Shown here: in pieces, positions 63,121 through 64,000 of the stretch | How positions within the stretch are numbered: the first letter of the stretch is position 1 | Layout of the letters: each line of letters opens with the position of its first letter | Assembly (NCBI GenBank): GCA_012838235.1 | Contig: DUPQ01000069.1 | Span: 1 to 64,000, forward strand | Reading direction: 5' to 3' | Length of the DNA: 64,000 nucleotides | Source: Clostridiaceae bacterium | GTDB taxonomy: Bacteria > Bacillota > Clostridia > DUPQ01 | Program-made: the position numbers and the translations under genes | The notes under the pieces: generated by a model | Database searches by the model: none | The model's input: the letters and a program-made list of their open reading frames with translations, nothing else | What the model was told of the DNA's origin: nothing

Positions 63121-63858
63121 CTATTTCTTTTTTAATATTATAAATTTCCTTGTGCTGTTCTTCTTAGGTTTATCAAAAGATAAATCGTCCAGCATATCCG
63201 CCAATTCAAAACCGCTTCTGTTTGCCATATCAATAATCTCTTTGTCGGAATATGCCCTTTCAATATTGCATGTATCGTATCGTTTATAGCATCCTTGTTG
63301 ATTCTTTATAAAATACGTAATCTCCATTCTGCATAATCCGGTCTTTTTGTTATATTTATTCATCCATGTATAGGAGACATCAGCCGAAAGATCGAAATAT
63401 GTGTTTTTTGCAAGAACGGTCTCAAACTTATATACCGTATTCAAATCGAATATGAACAATCCTTCGCTTTCCAGAAAAAGTGACACTCTGTCAAATGCTT
63501 TTTGCAGCCGTTTTCTGTCGGTTATATGATTTATGCAGTCCAATAAACTGACAGCTGTCTGAACGGTACCGAACAGATTAAGATGCTCCATTGCCTGATT
63601 GATATACTGTATATTTGTTGTGTCCTTTGCACACGCAACATTCAGCATATTCCGTGAAGGATCGGTACCTATCATCGAATATCCTTTATCTCGCAAAGCA
63701 CATGTAAGGCTGCCCGTACCGCAGCCTACATCCAATATTATTTCGCTCTTTTTTGTCTGATATCTTGCTATTATCTCATCTATATAATCCGCATATGCCG
63801 CATAGTTCACATCTTTCATGAGAATGTCATAGACATCAGCTATGCAATCATACATCAT
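63121..63858 (-). CDS. Class I SAM-dependent methyltransferase
   Basis: The 245-residue protein has motif I IILDVGCGTGSLTCAL, an acidic residue at the end of beta2 (IGTDPS), a post-II ISLLDCI region and the C-terminal strand typical of class I enzymes. It resembles the group with a PrmA/UbiE-like N-terminus (YDCIADVYDILM). No substrate can be named. Its start overlaps the stop of the S41 protease gene (ATGA). Confidence 0.88.
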   Translation of the reverse strand: MMYDCIADVYDILMKDVNYAAYADYIDEIIARYQTKKSEIILDVGCGTGSLTCALRDKGYSMIGTDPSRNMLNVACAKDTTNIQYINQAMEHLNLFGTVQTAVSLLDCINHITDRKRLQKAFDRVSLFLESEGLFIFDLNTVYKFETVLAKNTYFDLSADVSYTWMNKYNKKTGLCRMEITYFIKNQQGCYKRYDTCNIERAYSDKEIIDMANRSGFELADMLDDLSFDKPKKNSTRKFIILKKK

Positions 63859-64000
63859 TTACTCTCCAGTATCTCTATGGCTTTTTGAAGCTGTGCATCA
63901 TGCTCCAATTCCAAAGAGTCTACATAGGCATCTTCATAGCCCTCAAACGGTAATACTTCCACATCGGGTGTAATTCCTATACCGTCAATACAGGTGTCGT
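63855..64000 (-). CDS. C-terminal end of an S41-family (CtpA-like) protease, cut by window
   Basis: About 47 codons of the C-terminus are visible: DTCIDGIGITPDVEV, a polar stretch, then DAQLQKAIEILES. The IDGxGITPDxxV and DxQLxKAxxxL pattern is the characteristic tail of carboxy-terminal processing peptidases. The rest lies beyond the window. The stop overlaps the methyltransferase start. Confidence 0.8.
   Translation of the reverse strand, partial: DTCIDGIGITPDVEVLPFEGYEDAYVDSLELEHDAQLQKAIEILESK

Overview
This 64 kb window has moderately low GC, mostly minus-strand genes, S-layer homology (SLH) surface proteins, Pro/Thr-linker lipoproteins, an ECF-type vitamin transporter, intrinsic terminators and two cobalamin riboswitches. 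It fits a Clostridia-class Gram-positive anaerobe, possibly gut-associated. No gene identifies the species.

Layout. 1-970: end of a PlsC-like acyltransferase. 1.0-4.1 kb: a graveyard of ORF6N-domain genes (one intact, at least three broken), a decayed DUF1016 gene and insertion-sequence-like ends. 4.1-6.6 kb: a metal-efflux operon (ArsR/SmtB repressor, free HMA metallochaperone, P1B ATPase). 6.6-9.1 kb: a membrane diguanylate cyclase with an in-frame TAG, and an AraC regulator. 9.2-17 kb: a carbohydrate locus (GH2 enzyme, a large unclassified toroid-like enzyme, ROK kinase, GPH symporter, amidohydrolase) with a RelBE-type toxin-antitoxin pair inside. 17-32.4 kb: a pseudo-beta-lactamase/beta-propeller protein, 1-phosphofructokinase, a c-di-GMP phosphodiesterase, a UroD-like protein, two leucine-rich-repeat proteins, ribosomal L25 and a DUF134/NifX/two-MinD iron-sulfur cluster. 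32.4-39 kb: a tripartite HipBST toxin-antitoxin locus, an AlbA_2 protein, ftsH and a decayed dinD, with a 106-bp direct repeat. 39.2-43.2 kb: tRNA-fMet and tRNA-Leu, a lipoprotein, an SGNH hydrolase, CvpA and a DUF5711-like protein. 43.3-57.2 kb: the apparent cobalamin capture and uptake region. 57.4-57.8 kb: four tRNAs under a consensus promoter. 57.9-59.6 kb: an AbiE-like nucleotidyltransferase toxin-antitoxin pair. 60-64 kb: lipoprotein, VanY-type carboxypeptidase, Hsp33, methyltransferase and the end of an S41 protease.

The most interesting region is 43.3-57.2 kb. Two cobalamin riboswitches point the same way. One precedes a membrane-anchored DUF4430 (transcobalamin C-terminal-like) protein, EcfT and a rare fusion of two ECF ATPases with a substrate-binding S component. 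The other precedes a 1881-residue SLH-anchored protein carrying two DUF4430 domains, FIVAR-type repeats and an alpha/alpha toroid, followed by a second toroid-SLH protein. Animal intrinsic factor and transcobalamin consist of an alpha/alpha barrel plus a DUF4430-like beta domain. The locus therefore looks like a Gram-positive cell-surface version of that B12-binding architecture, coupled to its own importer. B12 binding itself is inferred from architecture and riboswitch control, not shown by the sequence.
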